Below are positions 48,886 to 60,279 of a DNA stretch of 64,000 bases, piece after piece; within the stretch, counting starts at the first letter, position 1, and each line of letters opens with the position of its first letter. The stretch is from contig NC_092670.1 of NCBI RefSeq assembly GCF_964355755.1, positions 24,179,201-24,243,200 on the forward strand, written 5' to 3'. The translations under genes were made by a program, and so were the position numbers. The stretch is from Antedon mediterranea. Lineage: Eukaryota; Echinodermata; Crinoidea; Comatulida; Antedonidae. A model generated the notes under the pieces. That model saw nothing but the letters and a program-made list of their open reading frames with translations. It did no database searches and was not told the origin of the DNA.

Positions 48886-51011
48886 TATTGACAGTTGCTT
48901 CTCAATGTTTGTATTAATTAATAATTACACAATAAACGTCGTAGTGGTGTATAAATGTACTTTACTATTTCAATCGACTATGACAATGACAGTTTCAACA
49001 AAGTATTAAATCGCAAATGTTTGACTCTGTTTGCTGGTATATTATTTATAAAACATGAAAACAAATATTTCGTTACTGAGTGGATAAAAAATATAAATTG
49101 TTCCCCTTTGCACCCATCCTCTTCCCCATTCCTCAACCCTAATGTTACATACAAAAAAACAATTTGGTTATGTACCCAAAAATGTTCATTCCTAGGTCAT
49201 ATATGGGCAAATCACATTTTTTTGTCACATAAAGATTGATAGTGTAGACAGAGCTTGATATATACAATATTTCACCGAACATTATTGCTACCGTTTGTCC
49301 TTTTCGTGACGTTATTCCGTGTAGGAAAAGGCTTATATTTTATAGGCTGTAGCCTAATGTAGGCCTGTAACCTTTTAGGATTGATTTCGATCTGTATTAT
49401 CGACCTCCTCTTAATCTTGGTAGGAGATAAATTGTACTCTGGTCTTTAATGTTGTAATAGCCCAACGTGTTGCCATCTTCTAGTTGTCTACTCTCAAATG
49501 TTAGTCTCTGTTGATCCACTGGAATACGCTCCCTTCCTGCGATTTCATGTTTCAGTTGTTTTACTGTGGTTGATTTGCGCATGTTTTGATAAACGATAGA
49601 TTTTCCATCATGGTTTTTAACAAAAATGTCAAATGTATCGGAGGTACGTGTTGCATAACTAAAGGAAAAAATATATATAATGTAGAAATATTAATTATGT
49701 AAATATAATAATATAATTCGCAAAGAATAACAAAATGATAATCTCAAGTTTTTATGTAATTTGTCAGCGTTTACTTAGCAAAATAATAAGTTTGACACCG
49801 CAAATCTCTCCGGAAACCAACCCGATAATTTATAAAGCGCTATCTGCAGTGCATTAAAGACCTCAAGCTAAAAATGGAATGTTTGATAGTCTAAACCAGT
49901 AAACTGTGAACAGATAAACAAAATGATTATCATCGCACCAAACTTCGCGATACTGGATTATTAAACTATATTTCGAATAGGAAAAACAATCAAATTAGCA
50001 TATAATACAGGTACTATATATGCAAGCAATCCAACATTGTGCAATAAGCATCCAATGATGTTTCCATGGTATTTGGGGGAAAATAAATTCCACTTATTAC
50101 TGGCTTACATTTTATTCAGTAGGAAACTGATAATTCATCATCACGCATAGCTCTTTTAAGCCATCCCAGAATGTTGTCCAGTGAGGCAGGCTTATACCGA
50201 TCAAGAAGATTCACTGATTCGCAGAAGAAGTTGGGCACGTTGCGTTTTTCAAGGAAAAGCATCAGAGTCTGAACCAAATCTTTGAATCTATCTGCTAAAC
50301 TGTCTTGGTGCCACGATAGGTCAGGACCGTCCTTGTTTAAATGCAGCATACAGTCTTAAGGTGATATGACGACAGCATTCCTAGTTGTGAAGATCCTGCC
50401 TTCTTCTGAACTGTCTTCAGAATTTTCAGGGTATCACTACGGCATTCATTTATTTTGTCAATGCTGTTGAATATACTTTTTTCTCTATCCGAGAAACTCT
50501 CCCTCCATAATTGATCGTATTCAGAAGTATTTAAATGACGAGGACCTTTAGCCACAAAGTGCCTACCATCAATAGTTAAGCTTGGAACTATATCAATAGA
50601 CATTACTTCCACCGTTGGATATTAAATACATGGCTGGACCACCAGATTCCTTAGGGGTTATCGTCATGCCTAGGTCATTCTCATCGCCATGAACTATTTT
50701 GTCTACGGTTGACTGCATGTTCTGACGAACTGTATCAGGGTTCAATCGCCCGGCTTTTATAAAATCAGCCAATGTAGATTCAATCGAATGTGACGTTTTC
50801 TCAATCAAATAGTAGCCATCTAATCTTCCTTCTGTGATTCTCCAATTATTAGTAGACAGTTTCAAAGGAACCAGTAAATCAAATTCGTCTGCCTTAATCA
50901 CCTTCAAACCTTCGTATGTACTTCCTTGATGAAAGATCTGCTTAAAGTTAAATGATGAAGAGTGATGGGAGATCTCGAACTTTTTTATATTTTTTCAACG
51001 GCTTCTTTTGC

Positions 51012-52650
51012 GAGGCGAGTCATATGGCCAAGCGGTTAAGGCAGGGGCGCCGTTTACCGTACCTAAAGAGCCAACAACAACATCGGCAAGGGTTCGAGGC
51101 CGACTCGCTCCTAGTTCTGGTGGTGGAACAAGTCTTCTCGGATAAGGACTATAAACCGTAGGTCCAGTGTACACAGTTATAAGTTACCAGTGGCGTATCC
51201 GGACCAGGATTTTGAAGTTGGGGGGGGGGGGGGGCCGGGAATTGCCAATTTGCCGACAAAATTGGTGTCATTATCTGTACATACACGACGTCTCTGATCA
51301 ATATATGTTCTAGGATTACATAGTCATATTGCCTTATATGGGATGACGATGCAAAATTAAAACCAAACCAACATTATCTGTTAGTATGTTGTATTTACAA
51401 TAAAGAAAGAATTAGGAAAATCTGATTGGTAGTTTTCGAAATATAGGGTCTAAAACATCGCCGAAAATGATCGTTTTTAGCCACGAAAGAAGTAAAACAA
51501 TTTGCGGCCTCAGTCGACAATTCTATTAACTACGCCATTTTTGGTTAAAATAATTACATATAATTACGTTTTTTAGTAATTTATTTTATATATCACCATT
51601 GGAAATATCAATAAAACATGTTATTAAATGCTTATAAAATATATAAAGTTGTTTACTTAACGGAATTCGGACAAATTCATTGCTCTAACTTTGTGTAGTA
51701 ACGATCAGAGAGATTCATGGTACACGCGCGAGAGAAAACATTCCGCTGCGGGCGATTCGCATCCACCAATCAAATCAGCTAGAATCCTAAATCATTCAAC
51801 CGTGAGCAATGCCAATCGCGAGAAAGCTCAGCTTTGATTGGCTTACGATGACATCACATCACAAAATGGTGGTTTTGTAGTTGAGCCTCACGGAATATTC
51901 TGTTCCAAAAATGAAATACATGGATATTTTTTATGGTATATGTGCTTTTTCTTTAAAAATTTTGAATAATAAAGGCCTCATATCGAGAAAAAAAACCGGG
52001 TTTTTGGCACTTATAATAAATATATCTTAGACAAAAAAGCACATGGCATGTGGAACTATATAGCCTAATCTCTTAGCGTAGGAAGACATACAAATTAAAT
52101 CCCAGGTCATGAGAGGCTCAACTGCATGCAAAAACAAGGTTTTAGGGTAAGGTCAAAGACTTTTGAGTAAACAATCTACCGCGTACGGCCGTACGTACGT
52201 GCTACACATTTTTTACGTGTTTCGTTAGATGTAATGAAAATAAAAAATAGTTGATCTGAAGGGATCAATGATGATATGTAAATAAACAAACACTCAAAAG
52301 AATTATGTTTACAGTTCAATTATTGTCAGAATAAATAGTTTATTTTTTTCCCCGGCACCTTTGTTTGCCGACGGCCGCGATGATGTGCCGACGGAAACGA
52401 AATCAGGGGGGCCCGGGCCCCCCCGGCCCCCCTACTGGATACGCCACTGGTTATAACCTGTGTGTACTTTAAAGAACCCAGTTCATTATTCGAAAAAGAG
52501 TAGGGGGTTACCCCGGTGAACTGGTTCACACAATAGCCCCTGTATCAGGGGGATTACCACCTATCTGATAGGACAGTGATTAATTCACTATTGGTAATCC
52601 TTGGCCACATTGCCTAAAGACATAAAATAAAATAAAATAAAATAAATAAA
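51012..52650 (+). mobile_element. tRNA-derived SINE inserted in the cGLR pseudogene
   Basis: The head GGCGAGTCATATGGCCAAG, with class II A box (TGGCCAAGCGG) and B box (GGTTCGAGGCC), resembles tRNA-Leu/Ser. The tail is (AAATA)n at 52621-52650. TTTTGC flanks it on both sides (51006-51011 and 52651-52656). Without the nested transposon at 51188-52449 the SINE is about 377 bp. It interrupts the pseudogene between its N-terminal coding part and the catalytic core. Confidence 0.8.
51188..52449. mobile_element. DNA transposon nested in the SINE
   Basis: The ends CAGTGGCGTATCC and GGATACGCCACTG are exact inverted repeats, continued by G-rich and C-rich stretches. Length 1262 bp, no transposase frame. 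Both flanks contain GTTATAA, but the left has extra bases (GTTATAAGTTAC), so the target duplication is not clean. The CAGTGGCG ends suggest hAT. Confidence 0.75.
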
Positions 52651-52739
52651 TTTTGCTTGTCTCTGTTCATGTTGAGGGATGTTGACCTCATCTAGAAGGT
52701 AACTCCTTAGAGCTCCTATCAAATTTGCTGCACACATAC

Positions 52740-55470
52740 TGCACTCTAAAAATTGTAAAAGATGGTTATATGAATAGATACAACGATAGCATTTAATGAT
52801 TTTATTTCTAAGAAATGCAATGTATATAATTAGTTATACTATACAAATTTAACCTATATTATTTATTTAACTGTTCGATCCAGAAGGTTCTGCGTATACG
52901 GGCAAAATGCCTCCTTAATTATATACTAGAAACATCAATTTCAATAATGAAATCATACATTTTGTTTAAAAACTCTTTATAATATCTTCCTAAGATAGAA
53001 ATATGGAACTATATCGTAATAGTGAAAACTAATGTTATCAAATTTACATTTCACGGTACATCTGAGATAGATCAGGTAGGTATCTAAGGCAGAGATTTGT
53101 ACCAAAGTTTTTTCATTGTGCTCGCCTATGTCAGAATTAACCATAATTTATATATAGATACATACCCTATAGGCCTACCGTAATTAAATCATATATTATA
53201 TTTGGAAATATCCTATTTTTAACTTTCTTCGTGGTATCGGATTATTCATCAAATGATTAAAAGGTACATATATTTACACAGCATCCAAACTCAACAAAAA
53301 AATGTGGTTTTTTTTTTTTGCCTCTCCTACCATTTTGTCTGTGTGCATGCGTCCGTGCGTGGTAGATTTATTTTATGAATGAATGTCTATTTGGAATTGG
53401 AACCATTCTGAAGGAAATCGAGAACGTGCGTATAGTACGATGCACATCGATTAATTTAAAAAAAAAGACAAAACAAAAATGGTATTATTAATATAATTTG
53501 TCGTGTTTAACATAATGACTGGTAATTTGGAATAATAAATTTTGTAATATGATACGATCATACTGTTGTCCTTAAGTTATTTTTAGACTTAAACTATTGT
53601 TGTATGTATGATATTATATGGCCTACAGTCTGCTGTGAGAGAAAATGCACCGATTGTTAATTAAATATCATATCTACTCTACGCAGCCATATAACCGTCT
53701 TAATGAAAATTAATTAAAATAAATGACGAAAATTGACTAACCTTAGTTTGTTTGTGAAACAGTATTTTCACTAGACATTCCGGCTGGTTTTGACTACGCA
53801 AATTTGTGACAAACTATGTTTTAAACATTAGACAAGAGGAAGTCCCGTTACTTCCTCGCCATCCAGGGTTAAACTTCATAAAATGCTATTTTTATACACT
53901 AGTGATATTGGAAATTCCCACAGGTCGTTCTAAAATGTATTATGCGGGCATGAGAGTAATGACGTCATAATAAGATGCGAGTCATATTTTTACATGATTG
54001 GCTACTTTTCAAAACGTTGACATGCTGAGATAAAACAATGAATACGAAAATATAACTATTTAATAATTAGTACCAATTACATACGCTTAGTTTTATATTT
54101 GTCATCTATGTAATGCATTTTCTTCTTTTTTTTTTGATATAACAAAATTAAGAAAACAAGTTAAGAGAGTCTGAGCCGAGAATTATATTGTTAGGCAGGT
54201 TGTCCACTTGTCAAATTTAATAGGTCTTCCTCCAATTAAAGACCACTTTTGCGACCCATGTTTTAGTGGTCTTTAATAGCTTTGGTCTCTAATTAGAATC
54301 CCTTCAACTAAAGACAGTCACTTAGTTTTAAAATTACCTAGAGGATGTTTTTCGAAGAGTTTGGTATAAATGTAAACCAGCTTGTTGGTTTGTCTGCTGT
54401 ACATTTGTGTATTTCAAAAACTGAATTAGTTTTTATGTTATTTTTTTGGCCTAGCGTACATAAGAGCCAAAGACTGAACCGTAATTCTGAATTCAAAGTA
54501 CCATTAAATGTTTATTAAAATGCAAACAAACGAATTAAACAATTTAAAGAAATCAAATATGTACTTAAACTACTAATAAAAATACTATTGCAAGCTGCCA
54601 TCACCTTGTATTAATTAATGTTATCAGTAATTGTAGGAATGATTTTAGAGTCTCATTACCGAAGTTTTACAAAAGGTTAGGTCTACGTAGATTGTTTCTT
54701 AATATTAATAAATACAAATAAAAATTAACACAACACAAATCAAGATTTAACAATAAAAGACACATTTTTACATATTTTTTTAACACTTCTTTTGCAAACG
54801 TGTCACAAAATTACCATTATCATGTATGTCATTAATTTAGCAAATAAGTTTCATAACCTTATTATTTAATAATTAGTTATAATTAGTTTATAACCTTTGT
54901 CCAGTACAAGTTTTTAATTCTGAGAAAAACAAATATTTTAAATATTGAATCTGAGGTCTGTTGCAGAGATATATAACTATAATAAATAATATATATAATA
55001 TAACAAATTGAATATGTTTATAGTGGAAAACAAGAAAACGAGAGCCACTGAAAACAAGTTTATGCTTACATAATGAATCAAAATTACAGTATCATTCGGA
55101 AACATCTTAGTTAAAAACAATAAAAAGTTTAAAACATTTTATTTACATACATTTATTTGCACACACCCTATGTTTTGTCTAAAGTCATATTTGAGGTTAA
55201 TTTTAAATTAAATGTATTAATGTACGAATTATGAATGTAAAACAATTGTACGTCCATCACTTAAAATAACGGAAGCCAATGGCAGTAAACAGTTAACAAC
55301 AGGCTACAATACATAATGATGAAGTACAACATAATTATTATAAAAGTTTAAAACAACCTTTATAAATTAAATTATTTTTCTTAATCAATATCTCATCCTA
55401 ATCATTACCGGAATAACTGTAATCGAAAAACTCCACTCTCAATTACTAATAATTAGTGTGTGTGTTACTA
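52740..55470. other. upstream region of the pseudogene (duplication unit A)
   Basis: Matches 57.4-59.8 kb over most of its length, including the kB/CRE site and a short inverted block, TTAAAGACCAC/GTGGTCTTTAA, near 54235-54275. No other gene seen. Confidence 0.5.
53910..53967 (-). promoter_or_regulatory. kB + CRE upstream of the cGLR pseudogene
   Basis: GGAAATTCCC (53910-53919) and TGACGTCA (53960-53967) are retained. The heat-shock element between them has decayed to TTCTAAAATGTAT. Confidence 0.55.
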
Positions 55471-55580
55471 ATAAAAAAGTGTGGTTTGCCCAAATATGGT
55501 AGTAATAATGACGTCATCATGTTCATTTATGGGCACATCACATTTTTTGTCACATAAAGTTTGATAGTGTAGACAGAGCT
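55470..55580. mobile_element. partial copy of the TCTGTCTACAC MITE
   Basis: GCCCAAATATGGTAGTAATAATGACGTCATC, a stretch reading GGGCACATCACATTTTTTGTC and GATAGTGTAGACAGAGCTTG match the interior and right end of the 8.7-kb element. It lies 140 bp downstream of the UBL stop of the intact tandem gene; a shorter remnant is at 49190-49255. Confidence 0.6.
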
Positions 55581-55716
55581 TGATATATAAAATATTTCAC
55601 CGAACATTATCGCTATCGTTTGTCCTTTTCGTGATGTTATTTCCGTGTTGGAAATAACTTTTATTTTATAGGCTGTATGTAGGCCTGTAACCTTTTAGGA
55701 TTGATTTCGATCTGTA

Positions 55717-57369
55717 TTATCGACCTCCTCTTAATCTTGGTAGGAGATAAATTGTACTCTGGTCTTTAATGCTGTAATAGCCCAATGTGTTGCCATCTTC
55801 TAGTTGTCTACTCTCAAATGTTAGTCTCTGTTGATCCACTGGAACACGCTCCCTTCCTGCGATTTCATGTTTCAGTTGTTTTACTGTGGTTGATCTGCGC
55901 ATGTTTTGATAAACGATAGATTTTCCATCAAGGTTTTTGACAAAAATGTCAAAGGTATCAGAGGTACGTGTTGCATAACTAAAGGAAAAATATATATAAT
56001 GTAGAAATATTAATTATGTAAATATAATAATACAATTCGCAAAGAATAACAAAATGATAATCTCAAGTTTCATGTCATTTGTCAGAGTTTTACTTAGCAA
56101 AATAAGAGATGTGTGACATCGGAAATCTCTCCGATGAATTACAAAGCGCTATCTGCAGTGCATTAAAGACCTCAAGCTAAAAATGGAACTTTTGATAGTC
56201 AAAAACAGTAAACTGTGAACATCATTGCGCCAAACTTCGCGATACTGACCCTTAAACTATATTTCGAATAGGCAAAACAATAAAATGACACTATATGCAA
56301 GCAATCCAATATTTTGCAATAAGCATCCAATAATGTTTCCATAGTATTCGGAGAAAAATAAATTCCACTTATTACTGGTTTACCTTTTATTCAGTAGTAC
56401 TCTGATAATATGCTCATCATCACGTGTAGCTCTTCTAAGCCATCCCAGAATGTTGTTCAGTGAGTCTGCATCATAGCGATCAAGCAGATTCACTGATCCA
56501 CGGAAGAAGTTTGGCATGTTGCGAGTTTCAAGAAAGTGCATCAGAGTCTGAACCAAGTCTTTGAATCTATCTGCTAAACTTTCTTGGTGCCACGATAGGT
56601 CAGGACGGTCGCTATTTAAATGTAGCATACACGTTTTAAGGTGATACGACGACAACATTCCGAGTTGTGACAACCCTGCCTTCTTCTGAACTGTCTTCAG
56701 AATTTTCAGGGTATCTCTACGGCATTCATTTATTCGGTCGATGTTGTTGAATATACTTTTTTCTCTATCCGAGAAACTCTCCCTCCATAATTGATCGTAT
56801 TCAGGAGTATGTAAATGACGAGGACTTTTAGCCACAAAGTGCCTACCACCAATGTTTAGGCTTGGAACTATATCAATAGACATACTTCTTCCGTTGTATC
56901 CAACATCCAACGTTATGGCTGGACCAGAATAACTAAGGTTTATCCTCATACCTAGGTCACCAATTCCATTAACAACTGTCTGCACAGTTGACTGCATGCT
57001 CCTTCGAACTCTATCAGGGTTCAATCGTCCGTCTTCTATAAGGTTACCCAATGTCGAGTCAGTGTAATGTGACGTTTTCTCAATCAAATAGTAGCCATCT
57101 AATCCTCCTCCTGTGATTCTCCAATTAGTAGATAGGTTCAAAGGAACCAGTAAATCAAACTCATCTGCCGCTATTACCTTCAAACCTTCATATGAACTTC
57201 CTTGATGAAAGATCTGCCTGAAGTTAAATGGTGAAGAGTGGTGGGATCTCACAAACACGTTTTTTATTTTTTGAATGGCATCTTTTGCTTGTGTCTGTTC
57301 ATGTTGAGGGATGTTAACTTCATTTAGAAGGTAACTCCTTAGAGCTCCTATCAAATTTGCTGCACACAT
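55717..57369 (-). CDS. cGAS-like receptor with C-terminal ubiquitin-like domain (tandem paralogue)
   Basis: Exons 57369-56384 and 55978-55717 predict 415 residues. GSSYEGLKV (GS at 57-58), E70 and D72 in ADEFDLL, and D166 in MSIDIVP are all intact, followed by SSYHLKTCM. I start at the ATG at 57369 because a polypyrimidine acceptor (TTTTACAATTTTTAG) lies 8 nt upstream; the open frame continues further 5' only through intron sequence. The donor AAAAG|GTAAAC (phase 2) and acceptor TTTTCCTTTAG|T fuse in frame. The UBL exon is 262 nt, exactly the length of the UBL exon in the 12.1-kb gene. The UBL retains VDQQRL, LEDG, DQSTI and R72-L-R-G-G, but ubiquitin I44 is Thr and K48 is Arg. The protein ends GG plus one Arg, so, as in ubiquitin precursors, one residue would have to be removed to expose the diglycine. 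A possible AATAAA signal lies about 50 nt past the stop. Confidence 0.88.
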
Positions 57370-58499
57370 ACTGCACTCTAAAAATTGTAAAAGATGGTTA
57401 TGTGAATAGATACAACGATAGCATTTTAATGATTTAATTTCTAAGAAATGCATTTTATTTTAATGTTTATCATTAATTAATGATACTATACAAATTAAAC
57501 CTATATTATGTATTTAACTGTTCTGCGTGTACGGGCAAGTATAGGCCTCCTTAACCATATACAAGAAAAATAAATTTCAATAATACATACCGTACCGTAA
57601 TTGAATCTTATATTATATTTTGAAATATCCTATTTCTAACTGTCTTCGTGGTATAAAAGCTTACTCATTATCTATCAACTGATTAAAAATGGTACATATT
57701 TACACAGCATCTAAAATCAGATAGTGGGAATTTACGAGAGTGGGAATTCACCAACTGTGACGTACACATAAGCATTTACATAAATGCAACAGCAAACCTT
57801 GTACATGATGATGATTTTTTTTTATTTTTGTTTTTTTTTTACCTTCCCCGCCATTCGTTGCAAGAAGGATTTGGCCTATTTATTGAATCAAAGCTTTGGT
57901 CACGTGCGTGGTAAATTGTTATGAATGAATGTCTTAATTGGAACCTTTCTGAAGGAAATCGGACGTGCGTATAGAGGATGCACATCATCTTTCAAAATCA
58001 AATTGAAAAAATACTAAATGACGGTATTATGAATAATAATTTGTGACTGTTAATTTGGAATAATAAAGTTTGTAATATGATGCGATCATACTGTTGTCGG
58101 TCGGTAAACACTAATTTAAATTTGAGCACGCGACTACAGCCATGTATATGGCCTTGACTTAAAATAGTATTGTTAGGCTGTATGATATTATTATGCCTAC
58201 TGTCTGCAGTAAGGGAAAATGCACCGATTGTTAATTCAATCGTATGATATCTACTCTTCGAAGCCATATAACCAACTTAATGAAAGTTGAATAACATAAA
58301 TGATGACAATTGACTAACCTTAGTTTGTTTGTAAAGCAGTATTTTGACGAGACCTTCCGTTTCCGGCTGGTTTTGATCACGAAAATTTGTGACAAACTAT
58401 GTTTTAAATTATTATTAACAAATAGGAAGTCCCGTTACTTCATCGCCATCAGTTGAACATTATAGCATATGCTAACATTTTATACACTATAGTGATATT

Positions 58500-58553
58500 G
58501 GAAATTCCCACTCGTAGTTCTAGAACATTCTATGCATGAAAGTAATGACGTCA
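58500..58553 (-). promoter_or_regulatory. kB + heat-shock element + CRE module upstream of the intact tandem cGLR-UBL
   Basis: GGAAATTCCC (58500-58509) is a perfect NF-kB consensus. TTCTAGAACATTC (58518-58530) is a three-unit heat-shock element (TTCnnGAAnnTTC). TGACGTCA (58546-58553) is a full CRE. The module is about 1.1 kb upstream of the start codon; the gene has a 5' UTR intron, so it may be promoter-proximal. Confidence 0.6.
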
Positions 58554-59884
58554 TATTAAGGCGTGAGCCATATTTTTATGATTGGCTATACTATTGAAAA
58601 CAAACAGGCAAAGTTTTCCACTTTTTGGGTGCTGAGAATGTAATAAGGTGTTCCTCCAATTAAATACCACTTTTGCGACCCAGATTTTAGTGGTCTTTAA
58701 TAGCTTTGGTGGTCTCTAATTAAAATCTCTTAAATCACCGTCACCACTTAGTGTTTAAAATACTCTATTTAGAGGGTGCTCTTCGTAGGGTAGGGTAAAT
58801 GTAAACCAGCTGGTTGGTTTGTCTGCTGTCAATTTGTGTATTTCAAAAATTGAATTAGTTTTTGTTACTTTTCTTGGCCTAGCGTACATAACAGCCAAAG
58901 ACTGAACCGTAATTCTGAATGCAAAGTACCATTAAATGTTTATTAAAATGCAACAAATGAATTAAACAACTTAAAGAAATAAAAGATTGACTTAAAATAC
59001 TAATAAAAATACTATTGCAAGCTGCCATCACCTAGTTTGATTAATTAATTTTATCAGTAATTGTAGGAATGATTGTCGGGTGCCATCACCGATTAGTTTT
59101 TCAAAAGGTTACATAGATTGGTTTCTTAATATTAATAAATACAACAAATAAAAATGAACACAACAAAGATCAAGATAAAATACACATTTGACATATTTTG
59201 TAACATTTCTTTTGCAAAAGTGTCACAAAATTACATCATTCTCATGTCAATAATTTAGCAAATAAGTTTGGTAACCATTTTTGACACAATATATACACAA
59301 TAGTCTGCTTTCATTTAAGTACTATAATTTAAATTAGTTTATAACATTGGTCCAGTACAAGTTTTTAGAAAAACAGACATTTAAGTATTGAATCTGAGGT
59401 CTATTGCACAGAGATATAAAGTGTTTAGAGTGGAAAACAAGAGGAGCTAGATACAAAAATATAAACATCTAACAACTTTTACAATTTCAGATCTAAAAAC
59501 GGATAAAACTATCTGTCAAAAAATATATCAATATACTCTCATCTACTGGTTCAAAAGGTACATGATTTTGATTCCTAGAGTGAGTACGACCAGAAATGTT
59601 CAATTTGAACCAAGATATCAGATAGATCCTTAAAAGAAACAACACATCAAAAAATATGTTTATGCTTACAAAATGAATCAAATTACAGTATCATTCGAAA
59701 ACAATAAACCCCAAATTTAAAACATTTAAAATGTTAGCATACATTTATTTACACATCCCCTATCTGTAGGCCTATTTGCAAAACATCGTTTTTCTATTGT
59801 CTAGTTGTATCCTCTGCTGAATTTGATCATCCTTTCCTTGCATTTTCAGTAGGTATAACCATGGACCTATAAAGGGTATGGTGT

Positions 59885-60180
59885 AACTTCATTGTATGAA
59901 GGGCGTGGTGGTGCAGTGAGATCGTAGAGGATTCTAATCCAACCTAGTTGCATTGCTTGTATCCTTCGGCAGGACACTATGTTTGCCTCTCTCCACCCAG
60001 CTGTACATATACAAATGGGTACCTGCTAAGTTCAAGGCATAAATTTGCGCTAGTAACTTATGGAAGTATGTTTCCATATGTGTTGATCCAAAAATGACTG
60101 GGGTAATAATATGTCTGTTTCCCCAATGGAAAGCAGTGATATTTCTGATCTGGGCTTCCCTCTCTAAATAAGACTTGTCT
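59885..60180 (+). mobile_element. SINE-like repeat in the gap where a UBL exon would be expected
   Basis: GGCGTGGTGGTGCAGTG, TCCTTCGGCAGGACACTATG, TTGCCTCTCTCCACCCAGCTG and AAATGGGTACCTG are hallmarks of a widespread marine-invertebrate SINE. It lies downstream of the UBL-less cGLR gene. Confidence 0.6.
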
Positions 60181-60279
60181 AGTTGCTTACTTTTGAAAAG
60201 TTAATCTAATTAAAACCATCTTTCCCCTGTGTTTCAGTTGTTAATCTCTGCCCTTGCTGTCAGTATTGCATGTTGTATA

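Larger units (their letters stand above)
49397..52737 (-). pseudogene. broken cGLR-UBL copy, interrupted by a SINE
   Basis: This is a close relative of the 55.7-57.4-kb gene and part of the same segmental duplication. The N-terminal coding part (52737 to about 52651) is separated from the rest by a 1.6-kb SINE plus nested transposon. The catalytic core resumes near 51005 with FNFKQIFHQGSTYEGLKV and ADEFDLL. Frame is then lost near 50610 (just before MSIDIVP), near 50345 (after SSYHLKT) and near 50130 (RDDE, 4 nt shorter than the intact copy). The UBL exon 49658-49397 (262 nt, acceptor CTTTAG|T) is fully open, ends RLRGGR and differs little from the intact paralogue, so the gene died recently. 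A truncated product from the second half cannot be excluded. Confidence 0.85.
49190..59760. repeat. segmental tandem duplication carrying the cGLR-UBL pair
   Basis: Unit A (about 49.19-55.17 kb) and unit B (about 55.48-59.76 kb) align from the MITE remnant past the UBL exon, catalytic exon and promoter, and up to AAGCTGCCATCACCT...TATCAGTAATTGTAGGAATG (54.6 and 59.0 kb). Unit A is longer because of the SINE and transposon. A diverged third copy of the outer upstream segment appears at about 63.5 kb (GTTGGCATCATACCT...TATCAGTAATTGTGGAG), placing the 60.3-61.4-kb gene in the same series. Confidence 0.8.

Noticed and set aside
51012-51115. Functional tRNA-Leu/Ser
   Set aside because: It is the head of a SINE with an (AAATA)n tail and flanking duplication.
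57370-57453. Upstream in-frame ATG for the tandem cGLR-UBL gene
   Set aside because: A strong acceptor lies between it and the next ATG; the extra residues are not family-like and are probably intron sequence.
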